NCBI GenBank assembly: GCA_001464385.1 | Contig: LNFB01000127.1 | Span: 1 to 64,000, forward strand | Direction: 5' to 3' | Origin: Deltaproteobacteria bacterium Ga0077550 | GTDB taxonomy: Bacteria; Myxococcota_A; Polyangia; Nannocystales; Nannocystaceae | DNA: 64,000 nt | Part shown: one piece after another, positions 33,482 to 43,518 of the stretch | How positions within the stretch are numbered: position 1 is the stretch's first letter | How the letters are laid out: each line of letters begins with the position of its first letter | Program-made: the position numbers and the translations under genes | Notes under the pieces: generated by a model | What the model saw: the letters and a program-made list of their open reading frames with translations, nothing else | Database searches by the model: none | What the model was told of the DNA's origin: nothing

Positions 33482-36400
33482 TCACTTGGCGCTGGGTACG
33501 GTGAAGTCGAAGCGCAGCTCGATCGTTCGCTGGGTCAGCGGATCGAAGATCACCCGCTGGTTGAGGTACGAGCGGATCCGACGGCTGAACTCGATCGTGA
33601 TCGGCTCGAGCAGCTCGAAGCGGAAGGTGAGCTGGCGACTCTGGCGGAGGAAGAAGCCCGGATAGCCGCGGGTGTAGTCCCAGCCGAACGACAGCCGGCC
33701 GTAGTCGAAGTCGAACCACTCGGCCGGGGTCGCGATGCGGAGCTCGGGGCCGATCTGACCGAGCCGCAGGCGCATGTCAGGGACGTAGCCGCGCAGGCGC
33801 GGCACGGCCTTCTGGGCCCGCTCGTCGAGCTCGAGCTCGGTGACGTGGCCGACGACCTGCAGCGGCTTGCGGGCCTCGGCCAGGCCGCCGCCGCCGAAGC
33901 GCCGCACGTCGGCATCCGACACCTGCACGTCGCCGGTACCGAGCACCAGGTAGTCGAAGCACGAGCGCGCCGACTGGCCCGACCCTGCCGTGTCGCCGTC
34001 GGTGACGCAGGTCCACGTGATCTCCGCGAGCGTACCGCCGAGCAGCAGCTGGAGCTGCCGCGGCTGCGCGTCGACGTAGATCGGCTCCTCGCGCAGCGCT
34101 CCGATGTCGACCTCGGCGTCCTCGATGGCGCCGAGGAGGTTCACGCGGCCGCGCTGGATCGCGTAGGTCCCGGTGAGGAACGGCAGGTCGACGCGCGATG
34201 CGGCCGGCGAACTCGGGCGCGTCGTAGGTTCCGGTGACCGTCACGGCCGCGTTGGCCTCGACGCCGGTGGCGACGTTGTTCTCGACGCGGAGCGGATCGT
34301 CGGTGAGCACGCGCAGGTCGAACTGCAGGTTGCGGATGAGGTCGGGCGGCGGGGTCTCGGCGATCTCGACGTCGTCGGCGAAGGCGAGGATGTCGGTGCC
34401 CTCGATCGCGTCCTTGACGTAGCGCGCGCGGGCGAGCTCGAGCTCCCCCTGCACGACGATCGGCTCGGCGCCGCGCAGCGACAGGCGCTGCGCCGAGACC
34501 TCGGCCTCGGCGACGGGGCGGCCGCGGGCGTCGAAGTCGCGGTACGCGACGTCGACGACGCGGGCGTCGAGCTCGGTGTGCACGGGCATGCCCGTGGATC
34601 CGTCGAGGTAGAGCCGGCCCCACGCCGAGACGCGGCCGCGCGTGCCGACCTCGGCGACGAGGGCCTCGGGGCCCGGGCGCGCGCCGGGGGGCTCGGTGCT
34701 GCCGCCGACGTACACCGCGATCGCCCCCTCGGGCACGCCGGGGACCTCGTCGCACTGCCCCGGGCCGCAGCGGGCGACGGCGATGCGACCGCCGGTCAGG
34801 GCGATCTCGTCGAGGCCCTCGGTCGGGCGCAGCCGCAGGTCGTGATCGACGAACCCCAGCGTCGCCTCGGCGCGCTCGATCACGAAGGGGGACGCGTTGC
34901 CCGCGACCACCGCGTGCTCGACGTCGATGCCACCGCTGGCGTCCGCGACGCTGTCGCCGACGAGCCACACGAGCAAGCGGGTGCCGAGCGTGCCCTTGGC
35001 CGCGACGTCGAAGTGACCGGCGCACGGGCCGGCGAAGGCGAAGCCGGTGCGCTCGCCGGCGTGCGAGCCGAACTCGATCGACTCACCGAACACGCGCACG
35101 GCTCCGCGCGCTGCGATCCACTGCGGTGTGATCGCCAGCGCGACGTCCGACAGCTCGATGGGGAAGCCGAGGCCCTTGGGCTGGATCCAGAGGCTGGCCG
35201 ACGCCGGGGCGCGATCGATGCGCCCCGACAGCTGCGGCGCCGCGACCGGCCCGTCGAGGTCGACGTCGACCTCGACGAGGCCCTTCGCCGTCGACAGGCC
35301 GTAGGGCTCGAGCAGGGCCTGCAACGCGCCGAGGGCCACCGTGCCGGTCAGCGTCGCGCGGGTCCCGGCGCCGACGGGGCCGGCATCGCTGACCGCGGCG
35401 ACCTTGGGCGGCGGCGGTGGCGGTGCGCGACACGTCGCGGCCTCGCCGAGCGGCGCCGCGGTGGCTGCCCCAAGATCGAAGGCGCCGGCGAGCTGCGCGT
35501 CGGTGCCGTCGGGCGAGCGCAGCTGCAGCGGCCGATCGAGGCGCAGCGTGTCGCCGTCGAGCGTGGCCTGCAGGCCCTCCGCGCACAGCGTGCCCGCCAC
35601 CTCGCACGGCGACTTGGCGCTCGCGCGCTGCTGACGGGCGACGGTCGAGCGCGCCTGCGGACGGATCCACGCGCGATCGAGCGAGACGGCGAGGGCGAGC
35701 GCCCCGTCGGACTCGCCCTCGTCGCGGGCGCAGTCGGTGAGCATGGTCGTGCCCGGGGCGCAGGTGAGGACGTGCGCCGCGAGCCCCTCGATCTGGCCCT
35801 CGATGCCGGGCATCTCGACGTCGGTGGCCCGCAGCAGCAGCGGCAGCCCGACGCGATCGAACGTGACGTCGAGCTGGGCCTCCACGGGCGGCGACGCACC
35901 GCGGCGCGCGGCCTTGCCGATCGCGACGACGGCGTCGATGGACCAGTCGATCCGGGCGTCGCCGCGGGGCCCGGTGGTGAGCTCGCCCTTGGCCCAGACC
36001 TCGCGGTGCGCCGCGAGGGGACCGGCGGCCGGCGCGTCGTCGCTCTCGACCTCCAGCGTGCCGCTGCCCAGGGGGACGCCGAAGGCCGTGAGGCCGACCA
36101 GCGCGACCTTGCCCTCCACGCTCGGCCGCGCCAGCGTGCCGCCGACGTCGAACTCGGTGCCCTGGCCGATCTGACCGTGCACGGGGATCTCGGTGCCGAG
36201 CAGCTGCGCGACCGCGGCCAACGGGATGCCGCCGGCCTGCACGTGGAGATCGAGCGCCGGGTCGCCGACCAGGCCAAGCGTTCCGTCGACGACGAGGCGA
36301 CCGACCTCGAGATCGCCGAGGCCCTCCTCGCTCGGGCCGGCGCGGCGGTGCAGCGGCAGCACCAGGCGCTCGATCGCCAGCTGCTCGGCGGTCCAGCGGA

Positions 36401-39260
36401 ACGCGAGCGTCGCGTCGGCGTACTCGGTGCCGGCGTAGCGCAGCCTCGGCACGGTCGCGGTGCCGCTGATCCGCAGCTCCGACGCGCGGGCCGGCTTGCC
36501 GTCGCCGTCGCCGATCTCGAGCTCGATGTCGGCGATGCCCGAGGCCGCGCCACGGCTGAGCGGCCCGATGTCGACGCCGCGCAGGTTCACGGTGGCGCGC
36601 AGGCGAGGGTCGTCGCTGATCTCGCCGCGCTCGAACACGTGCACCTCGACGTCGACCGGCCCGCGTCCGCCGAGCAGGCGTACGTCGTCGCCGCGGGCAT
36701 GCAGCACCCCGGCGTCGATCCACACACGCGTCTCGGTCACGCCCGAGACCGGGCCCACCGAGGGCGTCACCCGCAGCCGGCCGTCGCGCCCCGTGGGCGC
36801 CCCGAGAGGTCCGCCGACGACCATGCGCGCCCGCAGGTCGTCGACGTAGCGATCGATCGCGAGCGCCCGCGCGAACGCGGCCCCGTCGTCGATGGAGAAG
36901 TCGAGCAGGGTCTCACCGAGCCGGCTCAGGTCCCCGTCGACGGCGCCCGAGCTGCGCAGCGTGGCCCCGGGGATCCCGACGCGCAGGTCGTCCCAGTCGA
37001 TGTCGCCCTGCTCGTCGATCGTGATCGTGCCGTCGAGCGTGATCGCCTTGGGCAGTCCGTCGTCGTGCGGCCCGCGGTCGCGCTCGACGTCGACGTCGGT
37101 GAACTCGAGGCGCGCGCGCTGCAGGCCGAACTCGGGCGCCATCGGGGTGCCGCCGTCGCCGAGCGGCGCCACCGGCCCCAGGCGCAGCTCGTCGATGCGC
37201 ACGCGGCCGGTCGCGCTCCCGGCCAGCTTCGCCATGACCTCCGGATCGTCGGGGGCGAGCTGCGCGGGGTTGGTCGAGCGAAGGTCGAAGTCGCCGTCCA
37301 GCAGCAGCGGCTCGGTGTCGTCGCCCGGCAGCACGATCGTCGCCAGCTCGCCGTCGCGCAGGTGCACCGTCCCGTCGAGCGCGCTGCCCTCGAACGTGTC
37401 GAACGTCGCGACGAGGCGCTTGGCCGGGTACGCCTCGCTCCACCGCGCCGGCGCGCGATCGGTGACCAGCTGCACCGAGACGCGCGCGTCGTCGATCACC
37501 CACGCCGGCTCGTCGAGGGGATCGATCGACAGGCCCTCGGCGGCGAGGTGGTAGGTGGGATCGGAGAGCGGCCCCTCGACCCGGGCGACGAGCCCCGCGT
37601 GGTGGCCGTCGAGCGCGTACTCGGGCAGCTCGAGCTCGGCGAGCACGTGCTCGAGCACCGCGCCGGCGTCGCGCGTCGCCGCGCGCATCTCGACGGTCGG
37701 GGACGGGCCCCAGACGACCGGTGTGCCGTACGCGACCGGCTCGAGGGCAGGGTCGACGGTGCGCGCCAGCGCGTGGCGCAGTCGGCCCTCCACGTCGAGG
37801 TCGGAGCCCGCCGCGCGGGCGCGGGCCGTGAAGCCGACGTCGCCGAACGGCGTGTCGCCGGTCCCGCCGCGCATGTGGAGCGCGTCGACGGCGTCGATGG
37901 GCACCTCGATGTCGCCGATGCGCAGCGAGCCCGTGCCCCCCTCGCCCGACAGCGCGAACTGCAGCGGCAGCGCGAAGGGGATGCCCTCCTTCGGGGAGAG
38001 CGAGATGAACCGCAGGCCGAACTCGCCCCGCTCGAGCGTGGTCGCGAACCGCCAGTCGCCGAGGCCCCCGAAGTCGACGTCGATCGCGGTGCGCCCGAGC
38101 ACCGCGCGATCGACCGCGAACGACAGGCCGCGCTTGTCGTTCGGCACCGCCTTGTACAGCGCGAAGGCGTCGCGCAGGCCGATGATCGACACCGTGCGAC
38201 CGTCCTCGTGCTCGTCTCGATAGCCGCGGACGTCGAAGCGGCTCTCGCCGACGATCTCGACCTCGGCGAAGTGCAGCGCCCACGGGATCTCGAAGACCGT
38301 CGGGATCGCCAGCCGGTTCCACGGGATGATCTCGTGCAGGACCAGCGTGGCGTCGATGCGATCGGCGTGGGCGGCCATCCGGCGGTCGCCGCCGTAGCTC
38401 TTGTACGGCTCGTACACCGTGACGTCCTCGACGACCACGGGGCTGGGCTGGCCGGTGAGGAGGTCGAGCAGGAGGCGCCCGCTCCAGTGGACCGAGCCCA
38501 TCTCGAGCTCGCCCTCGACCATCCCCGACACCTTGGCGCTGATGAAGCGCCCGAGGACCTCGTCGTTGAAGAAGTAGTACGCGCCGATGTACGCGACGTT
38601 GATGAGGGCGAGCAGGCCGACCACGAGCTGCAGCGGCAGCTTGATGAAGAGGTAGCTCGCCAGCGGGTGGCGCTGGACCTCGGGCTGCGCCGAGGCCAGC
38701 AGCGCGACGATCTGCGGGTGCAGGGCGCGGATGGCCTCGGGGTGGCCGAGGACCGCGTCGAGCAGCGTGTCCCGGACCTGCGCGAGCGTCCGCTCCGACG
38801 CCATCGCGGCCGACGTCGCCAGGGACTCGGCCGCCTCGTCGGTGCCGTGCTCGTGGAGCAGCCGCACCGCCATCGCGCGGGCCTCGTCGTCGAGGCTCGA
38901 CAGCGCGTCCTGGACCACGCCCGGGGTCGTGGTGAGGGCGGGCGCGCGGGGCGTCGGCAGCCCGTACGCGAGCCGGCGGTTGCGGGCGATCGCGTCGCGC
39001 GTGACCATGTCGCCGACGATGCGTCGCATCGCGCGGGTGATCGCCCGACGACTGGTGCCGACGCGGCCGACCGTGCGCTGACGATCGAGCTCCTGGTAGG
39101 CGAGCAGCAGGAGCGACGGGTCGGCGCCGCGCGGGTAGAGGTGGCGGATCCGCCAGGCGCCACAGAGGTGCTCGAGCTGCTCGCGACCCACCGCGAGGAG
39201 GTCGGCCTCGACCTGCCACGCGTCGGTCGCGGGTGTCGTCGGTGGCGTCGGGCGGTACAT
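33482..39260 (-). pseudogene. TamB-like (AsmA/DUF490) protein, interrupted by a one-base frameshift as given
   Basis: About 1925 residues if repaired. ATG 39260 (MYRPTPPTTPATDAWQVEAD) begins a soluble region of about 200 residues with helical repeats, then one membrane helix (LPLQLVVGLLALINVAYIGA, about 207-229) and a very long beta-rich domain of the AsmA/TamB groove type (EVEIVGESRFDVRGYRDEHE and many VDVEVHVFERG-like strands). TamB-type proteins bridge inner and outer membranes and are thought to carry phospholipids. At about 34193-34197 the frame breaks inside GTYDAPEFAGRI; dropping one base restores RVDLPFLTGTYAIQRGRVNL and the C-terminal DUF490 end to TAA-free stop at 33482 (TGA). An insertion error in CGCGCG is likely. 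The Omp85 gene follows. Confidence 0.85.
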
Positions 39261-39403
39261 TCGCGGGGACCCGCTCACCGTAGCACTGCGGGGGGCCGGA
39301 GCGGGCCGCGCCGAACCGCCGAAAACCGGCGCCGAACCGCACGTAGGAACCCTTGGGGCGTGGGGGCAACCCAACCGGGCGCGTCCCGCATAGTACGTCG
39401 CTG

Positions 39404-40114
39404 GTGCAGGAGGAGCCCCGACTCGAGAGCCCCCGCTCACCGTGTGGGTGGCCGACCGCGACCCTGCGGGGCTTCCGCGCCGGCGATCCCGCGGCGTTGC
39501 GCGAGGTCTATCGCCTGCATGTGGGCGACGTCACCGGCCTGCTACGGCACGGCTTCTCGTTCGAGTCGGCCGGTCGAGCCCATCGCTTCGTCGGCTACGA
39601 CAGCGCCTTCGAGCTCCAGGACGCGCTGCACGAGACCTTTCGCCGCGCGTTCGAGCCCGCGGCGCGGCAGGCGTTCGATGGCATCCGCCCGTACACGCCC
39701 TACCTGCGGATGATCGCCCGCAACGTGGTGCTGCGGACGTTCCGAGCGCAGCGCGAGATGTTCCCGCTCGCCGACGGCGACACCGCCGAGCCCGACGCGA
39801 TCGTACTCGTCGATACCGAGCCGTCGGCCGAGCACGACGCGCTCGCGCGGGAGATGCAGGGGATCGTGCGCGCATTCCTCGACACCTTGCCCGCCGCCGA
39901 TCGCGAGCTGCTCACGCTGCGGTTCGTCGAGGGGCTGTCGCAGCGCGACGCGGCCGACAGCCTTGGCCTCGGCCGCCAGCAGATCCGCGGCCGCGAGGCC
40001 AAGCTGCGCCAGGCCCTGCTCGATCACCTGCACCGCCACGACGCCGGCACGACGCTCGGCGCGACGTGGATCGCCGGCCCGATCGCGGCCCTCATCGCGG
40101 AGGCGCTGCGATGA
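39404..40114 (+). CDS. ECF-like RNA polymerase sigma factor
   Basis: 236 residues from GTG 39404 (VQEEPRLESPRSP); a TTG at 39353 is a weaker option. Region 2: RGFRAGDPAALREVYRLHVG and ELQDALHETFRRAFEPAARQ, then PYTPYLRMIARNVVLRTFRA, a region 2.4/3-type helix. Region 4: LDTLPAADRELLTLRFVEGL then SQRDAADSLGLGRQQIRGRE, a helix-turn-helix for -35 recognition. Between them is an acidic linker (PLADGDTAEPDAIVLVDTE). Region 2 has an insertion (GFSFESAGRAHRFVGYDSA). It leads a three-gene operon with stops overlapping starts (ATGA), followed by a membrane protein and a caspase-like protein. It is divergent from tamB with 143 bases between. Confidence 0.85.
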   Translation: MQEEPRLESPRSPCGWPTATLRGFRAGDPAALREVYRLHVGDVTGLLRHGFSFESAGRAHRFVGYDSAFELQDALHETFRRAFEPAARQAFDGIRPYTPYLRMIARNVVLRTFRAQREMFPLADGDTAEPDAIVLVDTEPSAEHDALAREMQGIVRAFLDTLPAADRELLTLRFVEGLSQRDAADSLGLGRQQIRGREAKLRQALLDHLHRHDAGTTLGATWIAGPIAALIAEALR

Positions 40115-41049
40115 GGGCAGGGCGGCGACGCGGCCTCGATCGTGCGCTCACCGGGACCATCGAGCCCGGCGAGGTCCGGGGCCTCATCGCGGCGCTGCGC
40201 GAGGACGCGGCGGCGCGGGCCAGCTACGATCGCGGCGCGCGGGCGATGCGGGCGCTCGAGCGCCGATCGGTCGCGCAGACCGAGCTCGACTGGGTCGAGC
40301 GCCGACTCGAGGCCGACGGCCTCCTCGACGCCGGCGCCGGTGATCGTGCGCCGGGGCGAGCGTGGTCGTGGGCGCGCGGGTGGTGGATCGGCGCGTCCGT
40401 GCTCGCGGCCGCAGCCGCCGTGCTCGCGCTGCGGCCACCCGCGCCCGGCGACGGTGGCGACGGCCTGCTCGCGCCGCGCGGGGCCGCGGATCCCCGCGCG
40501 GGTTGGCTCGCGCTGTCCGTGCTGTGCGACCCCACGGGCCGCGGCGACGTCCCGCTGGCCGAGGTCGCGGGCGGCAGCTGCCCCGGCGATGGCACGCTGG
40601 CCTTCGCCGTGCGGGTCGATGCGCGTCACCGTGGCGCCGAGCACCTCGTGGTGTTCGGCATCGATGCCCGCGGCGACGTGCAGTACTACCTGCCGACGCC
40701 CGACGTCGCCGCGCCGGTCGTCGCGCGTCGCGACGTGTGGACCTCGCTCGATCGCGCGGTGCGGTTGCCGGTCAACCACGCGGCCGGTCGTGTGCGGGTG
40801 TTCGCGGCCCTGCTGCCGCACCCCGCGTCGATCGACGACGTCGACGCCGCCGCCGCCGTGCTCGCCACCTCTTCGACCCGCCGCGATGACGAAACCCCGT
40901 GGCTCGATCGTCTCGGGCCTGCGCATCCGCTGCTCGCGGACTGCGGAGTCGCCGAGTGTCTCGGCGCCGAGCTCGAGTTCCGCGTCGAGCCCCGCGCGAG
41001 CCGGGACGCGAGGTCGCCCGCCGAGGCGGCGGAGGCAGGACAACAATGA
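40111..41049 (+). CDS. Single-pass membrane protein, candidate anti-sigma factor
   Basis: 312 residues from ATG 40111, overlapping the sigma-factor stop. The cytoplasmic N-terminus of about 90 residues (LDRALTGTIEPGEVRGLIAA, REDAAARASYDRGARAMRAL) is short and helical, the position where anti-sigma domains sit, but no zinc motif (HxxxCxxC) is present. One membrane helix follows (WWIGASVLAAAAAVLALR). The outer domain (about 130-310) is beta-rich: GWLALSVLCDPTGRG, LAFAVRVDARHRGAEHLVVF, GIDARGDVQYYLPTPDVAAP, somewhat like DUF4384 domains found near caspase-like proteins. The role as anti-sigma factor is inferred from gene order and topology. Confidence 0.65.
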   Translation: MRAGRRRGLDRALTGTIEPGEVRGLIAALREDAAARASYDRGARAMRALERRSVAQTELDWVERRLEADGLLDAGAGDRAPGRAWSWARGWWIGASVLAAAAAVLALRPPAPGDGGDGLLAPRGAADPRAGWLALSVLCDPTGRGDVPLAEVAGGSCPGDGTLAFAVRVDARHRGAEHLVVFGIDARGDVQYYLPTPDVAAPVVARRDVWTSLDRAVRLPVNHAAGRVRVFAALLPHPASIDDVDAAAAVLATSSTRRDDETPWLDRLGPAHPLLADCGVAECLGAELEFRVEPRASRDARSPAEAAEAGQQ

Positions 41050-43226
41050 CGCGAACGCTGCACCATCGAAGCCGCCGGGGTCCCTGGGCCTCCTTCGCCG
41101 TCGCGCTCGTCGCCGCGCTGGCGGTCGCACCACGGGCCGCGTCCGCCTCGGCGTGGTCGGTCTCGGCCGCGCCGAGCGACGCGACGGCCACCGCGGCGCC
41201 GCTGCTGCAACGGGTCCACGCCGAGCGGTTCGCCCTGGTGATCGGCAGCAACCACTCGCTCGATCGCAAGCAGGCCCCGCTGCGCTACGCCGACGACGAC
41301 GCGGCCAAGCTCGCGTCCGTGCTCGTCGAGGCGGGCGTCGACGTCGAGCTGCTGACGACCTTGGATCACGACTCGCAGGCGAGCTTCCCCGACGTGGTGG
41401 GTCGGACCACGCCTGCGACCGCGGCCGGACTCCGCGATCGATCTGCGGCGCTGGTCGAGCGCATGGCCGCCGCCAAGGCCGGCGGCGCCGTCGTCGAGCT
41501 CGTCCTCTACTACAGCGGCCACGGCGACGTCGGCCCCGACGGGCAGGGCTACCTCACCCTCGACGACGGCAAGTTCACGCGCGCGGACCTGTTCGGGAAG
41601 ATCCTCGCGACATCACCGGCCGATCACAATCACATCCTCATCGACGCGTGTCGCAGCGAGCAGTTCGTGCTGTCGCGCGGGCGCAACCGCTGGAAGTCGG
41701 ACCAGGCCGAGGGCGGCTACGGCGAGGCCGTGCGCAAGTACCTCGACGCGCACCAGCTCGGCGCGTTCCCCAACACCGGCGTGATCCTGGCCCACTCGGT
41801 CGACCAGCAGACCCACGAGTGGGAGCGCTATCGCGGCGGCATCTTCACCCACGAGCTCGTGTCCGGGCTCCGCGGCGGCGCCGACCTGAACGGCGACGGG
41901 CACATCGAGTACAGCGAACTCGGGGCATTCGTCTCGGCGGCGAACAGCTCGGTCGACGACGCGCGCGCGCGACTGCAGGTCGTCGTGCGTCCGCCGGCCG
42001 ACGACGAGCGGCACCCCGTGCTCGTGCACCCCGCGTTGCTCGGCACGCGCGCGCTGTTGATGACCGACGCCGTCGCGGATCTGTGGTCGATCGAGGACGC
42101 GCACGGCGTCCGCGTCGCGGACCTGCGGCGCAGCGGTGAGCGCCCGGGCTATCTGCGGCTGCCCGAGGGCGAGCTGTTCGTCACGCGTGAGCGGCCCGGC
42201 GACGACGGCACCGTGCGGGAGGAGACGACCATCCCGGCCGATCGCGGCGGCGTCATCCTCGGTGCGTCGCTCGCCTTCGCCGCGAGCACGCAGCAGGCCA
42301 AGGGCGCCCTCGATCGCGCGCTGCGGGCGGGGTTGTTCGCGACGCCGTTCGGGCCCGGGTACTACGCGGGGTACACCGATCGCACGGGCCTGCTCGCGGT
42401 GCGCGACCCGAAGTGGCGCGAGCGCGAGTGGGAGGCGGCGCTCGCGGCCGACGCGGCGAAGTCGGGCGAGGCGCTGCCGGCCGCGACGCCACCGGCCCCC
42501 CTGCCGATCGAGACGCCCGAGCCGGCGGTGAAGCCCGCAGAGAAGCCGAGCCCGATCGCCGCCGCGCTCGATCGTCGGGCCAAGATGCGGCCGTGGGGCG
42601 GCATCGGTGTCGGTACGATCCTCACGCCGTTCCGTGGCGCCGGCGACGTCGCGGTCGAGGGCGCCAAGCGGGTCACGGCCAACGACTTCGCGGGCGCCTT
42701 CCCCGAGCACCCGAGCCGCGCGCCAGCCCTGCGGGGGTTCGATCTCCGCTGGCAGCTCTTCAGCGTCGACCCCGATCGGAAGTACCCCCGGTGGCTCGGG
42801 TACTTCCGCACCGGGTACACCGCGGGCTTCGCCGACTTCTCGCGGTCGAGTGCGCCGACCGCCGGCCAGGCGACCGCGCTGTCGTACCTCACGGTGCCCC
42901 TGTTCCTCGGCGGCAACTTCTACCCGTTCTTCTCGAAGTTCCCGCTGCGTCCGTACCTCGGGCTCGCCGCGGGCCTCGACATCCTGCGCGTCTCGTACCG
43001 CCGACACGAGCAGCGCGCGCTCGTCGACGTGAGCGCGCGCATCGGGTTCGACCTCCACGCGGGCCTCGAGGTGCGCATCACGAACTACGTGGCGATCACC
43101 GCGGAGATCCTGCAGCTGTGGAGCGCGCGGCGGCGCCTGGACGGCGTGCCGGACTTCTCGAACGAGGGCTTCTCGATCCTCACCGGCGTCGCCGTCGCCA
43201 TGCCGCTGCGCCGCAACAGCCGCTAG
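41046..43226 (+). CDS. Exported caspase-like (C14) protein with EF-hand and C-terminal barrel-like domain
   Basis: 726 residues from ATG 41046, overlapping the previous stop (ATGA). A signal peptide (WASFAVALVAALAVAPRAAS, cut near ASA) predicts export. The peptidase C14-like domain spans about residues 55-290: ERFALVIGSNHSLDRKQAPL, RYADDDAAKLASVLVEAGVD, ELVLYYSGHGDVGPDGQGYL with catalytic His about 159, and HILIDACRSEQFVLS with catalytic Cys about 202. DLNGDGHIEYSE (about 280-291) is a canonical EF-hand loop, so calcium control is plausible. A linker rich in Pro/Glu (about 480-510) leads to 200 residues with amphipathic strands (YFRTGYTAGFADFSR, LTVPLFLGGNFYPFF, GFSILTGVAVAMPL) that look like an outer-membrane barrel. 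Substrates are unknown. Confidence 0.82.
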   Translation: MTRTLHHRSRRGPWASFAVALVAALAVAPRAASASAWSVSAAPSDATATAAPLLQRVHAERFALVIGSNHSLDRKQAPLRYADDDAAKLASVLVEAGVDVELLTTLDHDSQASFPDVVGRTTPATAAGLRDRSAALVERMAAAKAGGAVVELVLYYSGHGDVGPDGQGYLTLDDGKFTRADLFGKILATSPADHNHILIDACRSEQFVLSRGRNRWKSDQAEGGYGEAVRKYLDAHQLGAFPNTGVILAHSVDQQTHEWERYRGGIFTHELVSGLRGGADLNGDGHIEYSELGAFVSAANSSVDDARARLQVVVRPPADDERHPVLVHPALLGTRALLMTDAVADLWSIEDAHGVRVADLRRSGERPGYLRLPEGELFVTRERPGDDGTVREETTIPADRGGVILGASLAFAASTQQAKGALDRALRAGLFATPFGPGYYAGYTDRTGLLAVRDPKWREREWEAALAADAAKSGEALPAATPPAPLPIETPEPAVKPAEKPSPIAAALDRRAKMRPWGGIGVGTILTPFRGAGDVAVEGAKRVTANDFAGAFPEHPSRAPALRGFDLRWQLFSVDPDRKYPRWLGYFRTGYTAGFADFSRSSAPTAGQATALSYLTVPLFLGGNFYPFFSKFPLRPYLGLAAGLDILRVSYRRHEQRALVDVSARIGFDLHAGLEVRITNYVAITAEILQLWSARRRLDGVPDFSNEGFSILTGVAVAMPLRRNSR

Positions 43227-43250
43227 CCGCCGCCCGTTCGGGCGAACCAA

Positions 43251-43284
43251 CGACAAACGCCCCGGAAGTTGCCTTCCGGGGCGT
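43251..43284 (-). terminator. Terminator of the initiator tRNA
   Basis: A perfect 12-base stem (ACGCCCCGGAAG / CTTCCGGGGCGT, 43257-43284) with a 4-base loop. Read on the minus strand it follows the tRNA CCA end by one base and runs into TTTGTCGTT. It may also stop plus-strand transcription from the caspase operon, which ends 30 bases before it. Confidence 0.85.
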
Positions 43285-43285
43285 C

Positions 43286-43362
43286 TGGTAGCGGGGACAG
43301 GATTTGAACCTATGACCTCCGGGTTATGAGCCCGGCGAGCTACCTGGCTGCTCCACCCCGCA
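43286..43362 (-). tRNA. Initiator tRNA-fMet (anticodon CAU)
   Basis: 77 bases including an encoded CCA. The minus strand reads GCGGGGTGGAGCAGCCAGG from position 2 on, with anticodon loop CTCATAA between GGG and CCC, the three G-C pairs specific to initiator tRNA. The T-arm is GGTTCAAATCC. The acceptor stem pairs positions 2-7 with 66-71 perfectly, and position 1 (T) faces position 72 (T), an unpaired end as required in initiators, which usually have C1-A72. Promoter and terminator are both visible, so this is a single-gene transcript. Confidence 0.96.
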
Positions 43363-43375
43363 ACGATGTGGCGAA

Positions 43376-43404
43376 GGTCTACGCGATGCGGGCGGCGCAG
43401 TCAA
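43376..43404 (-). promoter_or_regulatory. Sigma-70 promoter of the initiator tRNA
   Basis: On the minus strand, TTGACT (43404-43399) and TAGACC (43381-43376) are separated by exactly 17 bases. The -10 box ends 13 bases before the tRNA 5' end, giving a leader of about 6-7 bases. This is the clearest promoter in the window. Confidence 0.8.
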
Positions 43405-43518
43405 CTGGGGCCGTGTCGTTTCGGCCGTCGGCGCCGCGGCCGAGCGTCGCGGCGAAGAAATCCTCGGCGGGCGGGCTATTGACCCGGGAAGGGCCGATGC
43501 GTACGGTCGTCCACCCCC

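Noticed and set aside
34173-39713. An 1846-residue open frame on the plus strand opposite the TamB-like gene
   Set aside because: Its product is Arg/Gln/His-rich without domains, and it mirrors codon bias of the minus-strand gene. Similar antisense frames (29494-33201 plus; 6520-9816 minus; 54328-57621 minus) are GC-composition shadows.
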